Assembly (NCBI GenBank): GCA_026014685.1
Contig: JAOZHW010000001.1
Location: 156,303-220,302, forward strand
Direction: 5' to 3'
From: Candidatus Bathyarchaeota archaeon
Lineage (GTDB): Archaea > Thermoproteota > Bathyarchaeia > Bathyarchaeales > Bathycorpusculaceae
Length of the DNA: 64,000 nt
The translations under genes were made by a program, and so were the position numbers. Positions 44,392 through 53,090 of the stretch are shown in pieces. The notes beneath the pieces were generated by a model that saw only the letters and a list, made by a program, of their open reading frames with translations, was not told the origin of the DNA and made no database searches. Position 1 is the stretch's first letter. Every line of letters begins with the position of its first letter.

Positions 44392-45629
44392 TTTTTCTCG
44401 TTATTCTTACTTCTATCATAGTAAGCCCATTTAACACTTCTCTTTACAGGAGTTATTTGTGTCTCGGAAGGCTTGCGCATTATGAACAAATACTTGAAGC
44501 CTCTCAAATAGAAGTTATAACGTTTTGCACGACTGTGCCAAAAAGGCGTGTTAGAAGCCTGACTTCTTCGGACAACACAAATAATGTCAACTGTTTCGAA
44601 GTTTTTACATAAACGTTCATAGACTTTAAAACCGACGGGAGTAAATCTCTTTTTTACCCATTGGTCGCCTATTAACCAACCAATTACTTTACCTGGTTTT
44701 AGTACTCGGTAACATTCATCCATTACTTTTTCTAGGGCATCATAGAATTCCTGTTTTTCACTTGAAATGTGACCAATATTATCAGGGTGCTCGTTATACC
44801 GAATATTATCACCGTAAGGTGAGTCAATAAAAATCATGTCGACAGAATCGTTAGCGAGTGGTATATGACGTGCATCATTCTGTTTTATATCCGATCTGTA
44901 TGGTGGAGGTGATATGTCGAAACCGATTGCTTTTCTCCCTTCTTCTCTACAAACATCCAGGGTTGTTCCACTGCCACACATGGGATCGAGAACTAAATCT
45001 CCAGGTTCAGTGTATCTTTGTACCATATTCCAAATTACAAATGCAGGAGTAACCCCTGCATATTTATTGTTACCTTTTGGAGTTTTACCATAACTTTGGC
45101 GAGGAAAATCCCACAGCGTGGTTGATTCTAATTTTGGTTTTTCTTCGGATGTATCTCCATTAGTTTTACCATTTACTGAATAATCAGGAGTTAAAAGCCC
45201 CCAAGTTTTGCTGTCTGCAAGTTGTTTGAGATAATCCGACTCGGAAAGTGTGAAAAGGTTTAGAAGGCGTTTAGTTACGGCATCACTTAGAGATTTATGA
45301 GATACAACACCGAGCTTTTTGAGTAACACTCTTGCTTTTTTTAGAGTTTGAAGATTGCCAACTTGTTCAACTGCGACCTGATACGGATACTTGCCTTTCC
45401 ATGCTTCTGGAACAATATTCTGTTTTCCATCAGATTTTGCACGGAAAACGCCGTGCAGAACATTAGAATCGATATTCAACAGAAAAATCAAATCTCCTTT
45501 TTTTACTGCTAAGGCATCATCACCGTAAACTTTGCTGGTCCCGAAAAGCATTCTATCCATACATTCTTTTTCAGTCTTCGCTGATGAAACAAAAATATGC
45601 GACGTAACTTGTGAAATCTCTTCTAACAT
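44388..45629 (-). CDS. DNA methyltransferase with N-terminal DCD-like domain
   Basis: A 413-aa protein in two parts. Residues 10-100 read like a DCD domain: HIFVSSAKTEKECMDRMLFG, then DLIFLLN, LHGVFRA, NIVPEAW and YPYQVAV, in the order seen in plant DCD proteins. From about residue 170 a DNA amino-methyltransferase follows, with SAM motif I DLVLDPMCGSGTTLDV (about 215) before catalytic motif IV FIDSPYGDNIRY (about 266). It should methylate adenine or cytosine exocyclic amines and protect against the downstream nuclease. The DCD-like part could be a target or modified-base reader; that is inference. Confidence 0.78.
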   Translation of the reverse strand: MLEEISQVTSHIFVSSAKTEKECMDRMLFGTSKVYGDDALAVKKGDLIFLLNIDSNVLHGVFRAKSDGKQNIVPEAWKGKYPYQVAVEQVGNLQTLKKARVLLKKLGVVSHKSLSDAVTKRLLNLFTLSESDYLKQLADSKTWGLLTPDYSVNGKTNGDTSEEKPKLESTTLWDFPRQSYGKTPKGNNKYAGVTPAFVIWNMVQRYTEPGDLVLDPMCGSGTTLDVCREEGRKAIGFDISPPPYRSDIKQNDARHIPLANDSVDMIFIDSPYGDNIRYNEHPDNIGHISSEKQEFYDALEKVMDECYRVLKPGKVIGWLIGDQWVKKRFTPVGFKVYERLCKNFETVDIICVVRRSQASNTPFWHSRAKRYNFYLRGFKYLFIMRKPSETQITPVKRSVKWAYYDRSKNNEKK

Positions 45630-45661
45630 TCGGATCCACTCAAGTAATACCGCATTTCTCT

Positions 45662-45679
45662 ACAGTATAAATATACTGT
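45662..45679 (-). promoter_or_regulatory. Perfect palindrome over the R-M operon TATA box
   Basis: ACAGTATA-AA-TATACTGT, an 18-bp perfect inverted repeat 33 bases upstream of the methyltransferase start, contains the only good TATA-like stretch (tatatttata on the minus strand). A dimeric repressor here would block TBP, as control sites do in many R-M systems. Confidence 0.5.
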
Positions 45680-45848
45680 GGTAATTTCAGCATTTTACTT
45701 TGAAATTTATGTTCACAAACCTTTCACTTTTTAAGATGAGCCACCTTCCTTAGCAAATGCAAATTTGGTGAGATGCGTTTACCTGATTATTCCAAGGTTT
45801 GAAGGAATGACCAAAATCTTAAAACACAAATAGAAAAGCAACTAAACT

Positions 45849-46403
45849 TTACCGTTTGACTAAGAGTACGAATGCTCTTGCCACTAATGCCAAGCCGAAA
45901 ACAAGGATTATGCCTGCCCAAAACACAAACCACTCCGCAGTCAAAGTGATATTCAACAGGTACGTAGATATTAGGTAGCCTGCGCCAAGCCAGAACACGA
46001 TGTTTTCGATGGTTTCTGCCCTACGTGCATACGGTGAATGAAGCAGAATTCTGATAACAAGTATCACAATTTCAATGACGCCGATGGCTATGGCAAACTG
46101 GAAACCTGCAGTGTAGAGTTCAATGTGCGCTGCAGGGTCAGTGGGTGCAGGAAGCGGAACCCCAGTACCTGGCACGTTTACTAGGTTAAGACCCAAAAAG
46201 AAGTCGATTAATCGATCCAGAAGACTGCTGGGAAGGTGAATTGCATAGATTACTGCCAAAGTGATAAGTATCGAGCCGACCCATATGGCGGTTAGTAGGC
46301 TTTCCTTTTTTTCGTCACTTAAGGCTTGGCGTAATCTGGCGCCGATCAATGACTGTTTCTCCTTGCAAAAAGTGGACTGAATTGCAGATATATCTTTCTC
46401 CAA
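45849..46403 (-). CDS. Four-span membrane protein of unknown function
   Basis: A 184-aa protein with a cytoplasmic N-terminal helix of about 35 residues and hydrophobic segments near residues 37-57, 98-118, 133-152 and 158-178. A Pro-rich extracellular loop (VPGTGVPLPAPTDP) lies between the first two. I do not recognise the family. Codon use returns to the genome norm after the AT-rich R-M region. It is divergent from the zinc-ribbon membrane gene. Confidence 0.65.
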   Translation of the reverse strand: MEKDISAIQSTFCKEKQSLIGARLRQALSDEKKESLLTAIWVGSILITLAVIYAIHLPSSLLDRLIDFFLGLNLVNVPGTGVPLPAPTDPAAHIELYTAGFQFAIAIGVIEIVILVIRILLHSPYARRAETIENIVFWLGAGYLISTYLLNITLTAEWFVFWAGIILVFGLALVARAFVLLVKR

Positions 46404-46463
46404 ATCTTGCGCAGTGCATCTTTTAAATAGTTAGAGCTGATTAGAACATATGGGGAGAATTTT

Positions 46464-46841
46464 ATGTCGTATTGTCCGAAATGTGGCAACCCAGTCGAAG
46501 ACACCATGACATTTTGCCCCCGATGCGGCGCACCACTAAAAGGCACCTCGCCCGCTCAAGCTGAGCCTGTTCCGCCATACCAAAAACGCAACGAAAAAGC
46601 AGAAAAAAACGAAAACAGAGAAAAACAGGAGAAAGGCGAAAGGGGCTTCATCGGCTACCTTATCGGTGGCTTAATCCTAATCACTCTCGGCTTGTTTTCA
46701 GTGATACAGATCAGCAACCCCAACATTGTCAACGCTGGGCAAACTTGGGCTCTGATGCTACTCATCATCGGCGTTATCATCATCGCGGGCGCCATCTACG
46801 TCGCGGTTATCGCACGCAGGCACTCGCCAGTTCCCCATTAA
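46464..46841 (+). CDS. Zinc-ribbon domain membrane protein
   Basis: A 125-aa protein with an N-terminal zinc ribbon (CPKCGNPVEDTMTFCPRCG), a charged Lys/Glu-rich linker (residues 45-65) and two membrane segments forming a hairpin. Such proteins are common in archaea; their role is unknown. It overlaps the end of the convergent GH3 pseudogene by four bases. Confidence 0.75.
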   Translation: MSYCPKCGNPVEDTMTFCPRCGAPLKGTSPAQAEPVPPYQKRNEKAEKNENREKQEKGERGFIGYLIGGLILITLGLFSVIQISNPNIVNAGQTWALMLLIIGVIIIAGAIYVAVIARRHSPVPH

Positions 46842-47816
46842 AGAGTCCAGCCCAGAAACGCTCTGTAAAGACTGTGCTCAAGGAGCGTTAGGGTGCTTCT
46901 TCTTCCGAAAATGCGAAAATAGTTTTTTCCCGCCGCTTCAACCATGTCCCCTATGTCGTAGCGCGGCAGCATACATGAGGAAATGATGAGTCTGCCCCAT
47001 TCACCCCTTTTGAGTTCATGCAACAGTTTTACCCCTTTGCCAGTGACAACCTCAAATAGGTACGCGTCATAGTTCGGAGTAATGTAGGGCCAATCGTCCA
47101 GTTGCTGACCAAACACGCCCTCCGTCGCAGTGTACATCTCCACGATGGGAACGTCACCAAAGTATTTTTTGAGTATGGGTCCGTATTTAAATTGGATTTT
47201 GCGTACGCTGGTGCAAAAGAGCGCTTGGGGTTTCCAGATGGCACACGGGAGTTTGCCGTAGCGATGTTTGATGTATCGGGCAAAGTGGAGGATGACGGGT
47301 GTAACGCCCATGGTTGCTGTGACGTTGTGGTCTTTAGCCATCTCGTACACCAACTCGAAGCGTTGCTGCCAGTCCCTGCGGCTGATTCCACTGCCTATCT
47401 TGTCGATGTCTTCTTGGCGGGGAAGCAAACTGACACGGTCAAACATCGGGTTCAATCGAGCGTAGGTGCCGATACTGTAGCCGTAAGAAACTGCCCTGCC
47501 ATCAACATTCATGGTGTGCACGTTTGAGGGAATGTTTGGGGCGGTTCAGACAAAAACGCCTTGTAGCTGCGCTCTCTTACCGCGGCGAGGTGGGGAATGA
47601 GTGCTGAATAGTTGATTATGGGAAAATTAGATTGATATTCAGCTATGCTGCCGATTTTGTGGGCAAAGAGGTTTTGGCCGTATTCTGTTTGGGCGTATTT
47701 TGGGAGTAACTCAGCTAAAACTTGTTCCTGTGCTTTTTGGGGTTCTCGATTGAGTCATACCAGGGCTTTACATAGGGCAAAATGATACCTTTGATTCCCT
47801 CTCGGTCAGGTAACAT
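46838..47816 (-). pseudogene. Decayed GH3-family acyl-adenylating protein
   Basis: The longest intact piece (46838-47521, 227 aa) matches the C-terminal half of GH3/auxin-responsive-type acyl-adenylate enzymes: YSIGTYARLNPM, RQEDIDKIGSGI, VTATMGVTPVI, YTATEGVFGQQLD and LPRYDIGDM. Upstream, starting with ATG at 47816, lies the N-terminus (MLPDREGIKG, PYVKPWYDS). It shifts frame in an A/C-rich run (about 47737) to AQEQVLAELL and AFLSEPPQTF, then shifts again near 47525. The segment that should hold the nucleotide-binding TGTTG loop is missing. At least two frameshifts plus an internal deletion indicate a pseudogene. Confidence 0.75.
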
Positions 47817-47900
47817 AGCGTTCGTCAGTCTGTTTCTATGAATTTGCTTATATGCTTCTACACAAGATACTAGGACAACGCAGACATTAAGGTTGAGACT

Positions 47901-48818
47901 ATGACCGATTCAGTTGAGGTAACCGCTGAGAAAATTCGCAAGCTTCAAGTTCAGGGCGCAAGAAATGTCGCAATAGCCGCAGTGAAAGCTCTCCAAACCC
48001 TTGCCCAGCAAACCCAAGCTAATACCAAACAGCAACTCATAGCCGAACTCAAAGCAGCTCAAACAGTGCTCTCTGCATCTAGAGAAACTGAGCCACTCAT
48101 GCGTAACGCCATGCGCTGCATAATCATTCAAACCCAAAACGCAGAGACTACAAAAATCGAAAGCCTTAAGGAAACGGTAGTTTCCAGTGCAGAAAAATTC
48201 CTCAAAGACCTCGACGCAACGCGGGAGCGAATCGCTGAGATTGGAGCGAAACGTATCCGAGACGATATGGTGGTTTTCACGCATTGCCATTCCTCAACTG
48301 TTACTCGACTTCTTTCAAAAGCCAAAGAGCAGGGCAAAAACTTCAAAGTCATATGCACCGAAACTCGCCCAGCTTTTCAAGGAAGAATCACCGCAAAAGA
48401 ATTGGTCAACTTTGGCATCGAAACCACCTTCATTGTTGATTCAGCTGCCCGCACTTTCATGGGCGACGTAGACATTGTTATTGTGGGTGCAGATGCAATC
48501 ACTTCAGAGGGAAATGTGGTTAACAAAGTCGGGACAGGCGGCCTCGCGGTGTTGGCTCGTGAAGCACGCAAACCGTTCTATGTAGTTACGGAGCTGCTCA
48601 AGTTTGACCCCGAAACCCTTGGCGGAGAGTACGAGAAAATAGAGCAGCGCCTCCCAGCCGAAGTATGGGCGGATGCACCTGCAAACTTGAATGTGCGTAA
48701 CCCTGCGTTTGATGTTACCTCAAACCGCTACATTCACGGTTTTATCTGCGAAGAAGGCATAATAGCCCCCCAAACCGTCATGGAGGTAACGCGGAAAAGG
48801 TTCCCATGGCTGTTTTAG
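47901..48818 (+). CDS. Ribose-1,5-bisphosphate isomerase (eIF2B-related family)
   Basis: A 305-aa protein converting ribose-1,5-bisphosphate to ribulose-1,5-bisphosphate in the archaeal AMP/nucleotide-salvage pathway that feeds type III RuBisCO. The catalytic Cys is in FTHCHSST (about residue 128) and the Asp in IVGADAITSEGNVVNK (about residue 200). The size and these residues separate it from eIF2B alpha subunits and methylthioribose-phosphate isomerase, though the family is close. A TATA-like gcttatatgc lies about 50 bases upstream. No RuBisCO or AMP phosphorylase gene is nearby. Confidence 0.87.
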   Translation: MTDSVEVTAEKIRKLQVQGARNVAIAAVKALQTLAQQTQANTKQQLIAELKAAQTVLSASRETEPLMRNAMRCIIIQTQNAETTKIESLKETVVSSAEKFLKDLDATRERIAEIGAKRIRDDMVVFTHCHSSTVTRLLSKAKEQGKNFKVICTETRPAFQGRITAKELVNFGIETTFIVDSAARTFMGDVDIVIVGADAITSEGNVVNKVGTGGLAVLAREARKPFYVVTELLKFDPETLGGEYEKIEQRLPAEVWADAPANLNVRNPAFDVTSNRYIHGFICEEGIIAPQTVMEVTRKRFPWLF

Positions 48819-48832
48819 TCAGGCTTGGTGTA

Positions 48833-48850
48833 CGGCGTTATTTTTTTTTT
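48833..48850 (+). terminator. Poly(T) terminator after the isomerase gene
   Basis: A run of ten T (48841-48850) starts 22 bases after the stop of the R15P isomerase. U-rich tracts alone can terminate archaeal RNA polymerase. The rest of the gap to 49080 is AT-rich without a recognisable feature. Confidence 0.45.
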
Positions 48851-49079
48851 GTTCTAACATGATTAAAAGGATTGTTTAGGTTCAGAGCAGACAGGATGGG
48901 ATTTGTTCTTTATATGGAAAAGTTGTTCTAAACGCTATTTACTTGAGAGTTGGAGGTATCGACGTTTTAAGCGCATCTTTTTAGGGTTAATTATTATTTG
49001 CTTTGGCGCTTATTAAAAATGCCGTGTGAAAAGGTCATTGCAGGGGGATAAAGTAATCCTGCCATTTCACCTATAAGCG

Positions 49080-49619
49080 CTATTGTTGAGGAACTGGTTG
49101 GTCTAAATAGCTTAATGTGTAAAAGGAAAATGGTACGATATTACCCTCGAATCCCATAGCTTCAGATGGAAACTCAAAAGTTAATTTAATTATGGCGGTT
49201 TTTTCCGTGGTGTCCAAATACTTACTGCCTGATTCTAACGAATTATAGTGATGCATGTTTAGCAAACCTTTTGAACTGTTTTGTCCCTCAATCCAGACAT
49301 ATAGGTAGAATTTAGAATAATCCACCTCAAATGGATTGTCACTTGCTAGGGTAGCATTAATTGATAAGATTAGTCTAGTGTTGTTATTAATTTTGGTTCT
49401 GCTATCTTCAAGATAGGTAAATATGACATTAGAGGTTGGCACATTACTTGGTGCTGGTGTATCTGTATTTGTATTCCTGTTAGAAGTCGCTGTTGGTGTG
49501 GGAGAATTTATGAGATTGTTAGCGTTTGAGTTATTATTGGTTAGTGAGGCTACAATAGCTAAAGCAATGATGACGGCGCATAAAGTTACTACAACAATTA
49601 CTTTTTCTAAATTCTTCAT
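49080..49619 (-). CDS. Membrane-anchored exported protein of unknown function
   Basis: A 179-aa protein: one N-terminal membrane segment (residues 6-27), an Asn/Ser/Thr/Pro-rich stalk (NSPTPTATSNRNTNTDTP) and a beta-rich domain of about 110 residues. The end of the domain has an immunoglobulin-like or DUF4352-like alternation. It is not recognised with certainty. Architecture and AT-rich composition resemble the exported protein at 7693. It lies next to the recombinase region, so it may be part of a mobile segment. Confidence 0.65.
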   Translation of the reverse strand: MKNLEKVIVVVTLCAVIIALAIVASLTNNNSNANNLINSPTPTATSNRNTNTDTPAPSNVPTSNVIFTYLEDSRTKINNNTRLILSINATLASDNPFEVDYSKFYLYVWIEGQNSSKGLLNMHHYNSLESGSKYLDTTEKTAIIKLTFEFPSEAMGFEGNIVPFSFYTLSYLDQPVPQQ

Positions 49620-49861
49620 GAATGCCGTTAAAAGATAAATTGAATATAAGCTTTTTTGTATAGAATGCTTTCATAAGTTTAGTCAACATTTCTTGACCAA
49701 TAAACAGATACATCCGTGGAAAAAGGCCTACTTAGATAAGTGAGCGCTTTTTTGAGCATTGTGTAAAGCAAGAGCGGCAGCAATAAAAAATAGCATGGGT
49801 GATATGTTTTCCCGTCCGTGTTTCTTGTTTTAAACAATGCTTGAAGCAGAGCGGGTGCCCT

Positions 49862-50037
49862 CTGCTTCCTTAGATTTCCGCAGAAACCCGAAGGGCGGCG
49901 GGTTTACGTGTGGCGGCGCTACCAAGTGAGGGCAGACCAGCAGAACATTAAGACTTTCAATGCTCTTGCTGTCGCGGTCTGCCCTCACCCAACAATCCAA
50001 GCGCCGCCGCCGATAAACCCGACGTCTAAGGAAGCAG
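49862..50037. repeat. GC-rich 176-nt imperfect inverted repeat (possible structured RNA or MITE-like element)
   Basis: Nested perfect arms: CTGCTTCCTTAGA (49862-49874) with 50025-50037; CGGGTTTA (49899-49906) with 50014-50021; GGCGGCGCT (49912-49920) with 50000-50008; and GTGAGGGCAGACC (49926-49938) with 49976-49988. The apex has a weaker stem. It is far richer in GC than its surroundings and has no ORF. A separate GCAGAG/CTCTGC hairpin (49846-49865) touches its left end. I do not recognise it as SRP RNA or RNase P RNA. The remainder of the 49620-50266 gap is AT-rich. Confidence 0.7.
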
Positions 50038-50072
50038 GTAACTTTAGCGTTAGGGTTTGGGCGGTGTCGTGA

Positions 50073-50087
50073 GCGCCCGAAGGGCGC
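50073..50087. repeat. Short GC-rich hairpin right of the large inverted repeat
   Basis: GCGCCC-gaa-GGGCGC forms a 6-bp stem with a three-base loop, 35 bases after the large inverted repeat. It probably belongs to the same structured element or acts as its terminator-like end. Confidence 0.4.
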
Positions 50088-50266
50088 GCCTTATCTTGTT
50101 AACGTAGTTAGATACGAAACTTGAGATTAAGAAAAAATAAAATAGATTCAAATAACTTCTAAGCCTGACTGCTCAAGACAAAAATGAAAGAAAAACAACT
50201 AAGAACAAAGCTGAAAAAGCTAAGAATTCCTGACGATGAGATAGAAAAGGAAAGATAGGTTGGTGC

Positions 50267-51511
50267 CTATCTTTTGAGGGTGTTGGGGTTTATTTTTTGA
50301 GCGTTCTCTTTGAATTTAGCCATAAACTCTGAGTCAGCAAGTAATCTATCTGCAACTTGCGCAAGAACTTCGTCTGCTATCTTTACCTGCTCAGAACATG
50401 CTACCTGCCTAATCATGCTGCTCAAAGCCTTAAGCTCACCTTTGACTTCTTGGAGTTCTCTGTCTTTGGCTTCAAGCTGCCGCCTAAAAACCTCATTCAT
50501 ACTGCTCAAACTGTTCAGCCCATCCATAACCTTCTTCAAATCGTTTCTGACTTGCAGACCGTTGATGGAGACATGCTCAAACACCCTACCATAGGCTTCT
50601 TTAATGGTCTGCTCATCGTAGTCGTAGTGTCCTCTGGCGCCTTTTCTGCCATGCCCAAACATCAAATCCTTAAGCTCCTGAGGCGACACAGCTGCTCTAA
50701 GCAACGCCGAATTGTAAAAGCTCCTGAGTGCTTTTGTTTTGAAGTCTTTGGCTTTGTCTTTGCTAAACGTTTTTTGAGCTAACGACTTCATAGCCTCATT
50801 TATGCTTCTAACTTCTAGTTGTTCTCCTTTGCCTTTGGTTTGGCTGACAAACAAAAAGCCCACTTCGGGGTTGCCTCGTTCTTGGAGCATAGCTTTTAGG
50901 TCATGCACCGCTTCATAGCTAAAGCACGTTGCCTGCACCTCGTTTGTTTTCTCCCTTGGCTTCTCGATAAAATAATGCTCCGTCTCGGGGTTCTCATACA
51001 AGCCTTTGAGTTCTTCGATTCTAAGACAGCTCACATCAACCTCACTAAAGCCACTCTGCGCCAAAACAAGCAACAAAGCTCTATCCCTTAGGTTAGCGTG
51101 GGCATACATCGCTTTAACGTCATCGCGTGTTATCTTTAGGCGCTGGATTACCTGCTGCTGCATCGTACTCTCCCAATCACCCCGCTTCAAAGCTAAGGGT
51201 AAGCCGATTCTTGAAAAGAAAGAAGCCACAGCCGTTAACTCAGTCCTCACACTAAGCGGCTTTAAATCGCCCCTTTTCTCCAAGTACTCTTTATACGTTC
51301 TGAATTTGTCTTCAAAAAACTGTCTCTCTGAGAGGTCTTGAGAGGTTAAATCCCTCATGCGTTTACTTACCTGCATGGTTAAATCCATGCCTGTAAAGGT
51401 TATCCAGTTCTGGATTCTCTCAGTATAGTTCAGCTTAGTTCTCTCGCTGAGTCCAGACATCCATCGTTTAAAATAGGGGTCTTGAGTATAGGGTTTTGAT
51501 TCTTTACTCAT
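50267..51511 (-). CDS. Tyrosine recombinase/integrase family protein, atypical catalytic residues
   Basis: A 414-aa protein. It has an N-terminal SAM-like core-binding domain (residues 30-115), a catalytic domain (130-305), and a C-terminal coiled coil (LNSLSSMNEVFRRQLEAKDR onward). The recombinase frame is clear: RDRALLLVLAQSGFSEVDVSCLR, then KALRSFYNSALLRA, LMFGHGRKG and HYDYDE with the likely nucleophile Tyr. The usual first Arg (GLR) is Ser (GFS) and the His of HxLR is Lys. It is either a divergent subfamily or a reduced-activity enzyme. It starts next to element B and lies beside the GC-rich inverted repeat, so a mobile element is likely. Confidence 0.8.
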   Translation of the reverse strand: MSKESKPYTQDPYFKRWMSGLSERTKLNYTERIQNWITFTGMDLTMQVSKRMRDLTSQDLSERQFFEDKFRTYKEYLEKRGDLKPLSVRTELTAVASFFSRIGLPLALKRGDWESTMQQQVIQRLKITRDDVKAMYAHANLRDRALLLVLAQSGFSEVDVSCLRIEELKGLYENPETEHYFIEKPREKTNEVQATCFSYEAVHDLKAMLQERGNPEVGFLFVSQTKGKGEQLEVRSINEAMKSLAQKTFSKDKAKDFKTKALRSFYNSALLRAAVSPQELKDLMFGHGRKGARGHYDYDEQTIKEAYGRVFEHVSINGLQVRNDLKKVMDGLNSLSSMNEVFRRQLEAKDRELQEVKGELKALSSMIRQVACSEQVKIADEVLAQVADRLLADSEFMAKFKENAQKINPNTLKR

Positions 51512-51606
51512 ATTGTTCCATCCTTTGGTTTGTGTTTTCCCCTAAAAGCCTTACGTTTAAAACGACACTCGCCTCCGCAAAGAGTAAGCATTCAAAACAA
51601 CCTTTC

Positions 51607-51650
51607 CTTATATAAGGGAGAGGAGGTACACGGTGAGACGTCGCGTGGTT
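51607..51650 (+). promoter_or_regulatory. TATA plus GA-rich element, copy B
   Basis: TTATATAAGGGAGAGGAGGTA, close to copy A at 19164, continues with GAGA-x-G and GCGTGGTT at the same spacing. It is upstream of and divergent from the integrase gene. No protein is encoded downstream before the convergent metK end at 51745, so a short RNA is possible. Confidence 0.4.
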
Positions 51651-51744
51651 CCAGCTATTTGCGGATACAGGATTTTATGAACCTTACGAATGAAAATAGT
51701 GGAAAAATCACTCAGAGAAAGAATTAAGAAAAATAAAAAAAGAG

Positions 51745-52923
51745 TTAGGCTTTTTTGATTGCTTCAAAGTCTCTTTTGAGTGCCTCAACTTTGTCGCATC
51801 TTTCCCATGGAAACTCAACGTCGTCTCTTCCGAAGTGACCAAAGCATGCGGTTTTCTTGTAGATGGGGCGTAGCAGGTTGAGTGTTTCGATGATTCCGCG
51901 TGGTTTCATGTTAAAGTTCTTCTTAACCAACTCCAGAATCTGTTCGTCTGGGATTTTGCCTGTTTCGTAAGTGTTGACTAAAACGCTGATTGGTTCCGCG
52001 ACACCGATGGCGTAGCTGATTTGGACTTCGCATTGATCTGCAAGGCCTGCTGCGACAACGTTTTTGGCGATGTAACGTGCCATGTAGCAACCGCTTCTGT
52101 CAACTTTGGATGGGTCTTTGCCGCTGAAGCATCCGCCACCGTGGCTTCCCACTCCTCCGTAAGTGTCAACGATGATTTTGCGTCCAGTCAAACCTGAGTC
52201 TGCAAGTGTTCCGCCGATGACGAATCTGCCTGTGCCGTTGATGACGTATTTCACGTCTGGTGCAAGCAGGTTTGCGGGGATAACGTATTTGATTACTTTC
52301 TCGATGATCTGTTGCTTTAGCACTGCGTCTTCTACTGAACCGTTGTTTTGGGCGGCGATGACCACTGTTTTAACACATTTTGGTTTCCCGCATTCGTATT
52401 CGACGGTGACTTGGGATTTACAGTCAGGCCGCAGATAGGGCATGGTGCCGTTGTGTCGGACTTCTGCAAGACGCTTCACCAGTCTATGTGCAAGTAAAAT
52501 TGGCAGCGGCATAAGTTCTTTGGTTTCGTTGCTTGCGTAGCCGAAAACCATGCCTTGATCGCCTGCACCCTGTTCTTTGCCGTTGGTTGCATCGACACCC
52601 ATGGCGATGTCTGGTGACTGCTCAGTTAATGAAACCAAGATACCGCAGGTTTCCCAGTCTAAGCCGTCTTTGGCGTTGTCGAAACCGATTTCTTTTAGGG
52701 TTTGACGAACGATTGAGGGGATGTTGACTGAGGCGCAGGTTGTGATTTGACCTGTAATCATAACGGTGCCCTGCATGACGAGGGTTTCGCAGTCAACGCG
52801 TGCTTTGGGGTCTTTGGCGAATATGGCGTCTAGGACGCTGTCAGAGATTTGGTCGGCGACTTTGTCTGGGTGACCTTCTCCGACGGATTCGGATGTGAAT
52901 AAGTATTTTCCGTTTCGTTTCAT
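51745..52923 (-). CDS. metK: S-adenosylmethionine synthetase, bacterial/eukaryotic type (MetK)
   Basis: A 392-aa enzyme making SAM from methionine and ATP. It has the classical MetK signatures: [32 protein letters not shown] and [16 protein letters not shown]. This is the bacterial/eukaryotic family, not the archaeal-type MAT found in most archaea, so transfer from bacteria is likely. The reading frame continues upstream to 53076, but the ATG at 52923 ([13 protein letters not shown]) matches the family N-terminus; the upstream part is leader or promoter. It supplies SAM for the many radical SAM enzymes here. Confidence 0.95.
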   Translation of the reverse strand: MKRNGKYLFTSESVGEGHPDKVADQISDSVLDAIFAKDPKARVDCETLVMQGTVMITGQITTCASVNIPSIVRQTLKEIGFDNAKDGLDWETCGILVSLTEQSPDIAMGVDATNGKEQGAGDQGMVFGYASNETKELMPLPILLAHRLVKRLAEVRHNGTMPYLRPDCKSQVTVEYECGKPKCVKTVVIAAQNNGSVEDAVLKQQIIEKVIKYVIPANLLAPDVKYVINGTGRFVIGGTLADSGLTGRKIIVDTYGGVGSHGGGCFSGKDPSKVDRSGCYMARYIAKNVVAAGLADQCEVQISYAIGVAEPISVLVNTYETGKIPDEQILELVKKNFNMKPRGIIETLNLLRPIYKKTACFGHFGRDDVEFPWERCDKVEALKRDFEAIKKA

Positions 52924-53090
52924 GGAGTTTTCTCTTCCGTTTACGAGTTTTGTTAGGCATAGCTTACTCGGAGTTTTTCTTATATGGCTTTCTGAATAAA
53001 ATATTCCAAACAGAATAATCAGCAGACAGGTACATTCCAGCATGCATAACCATTTTAAACCCCAAAACATCCACAAACCAGTGGTAACCC

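Noticed and set aside
49862..50037. Integron attC site, SRP RNA or RNase P RNA as explanation for the GC-rich hairpin
   Set aside because: No attC-type core sites at the outer ends, no SRP helix 8 motif, and no RNase P conserved core (GAGGAAAGUC-like) could be found by eye.
50184..50258. 24-codon ORF (MKEKQLRTKLKKL...)
   Set aside because: Very short, Lys-rich, no ribosome binding site or homology cue; probably chance.
52924..53090. SAM riboswitch upstream of metK
   Set aside because: The short leader shows no recognisable SAM-I or other riboswitch helices; such elements are also not expected in archaea.
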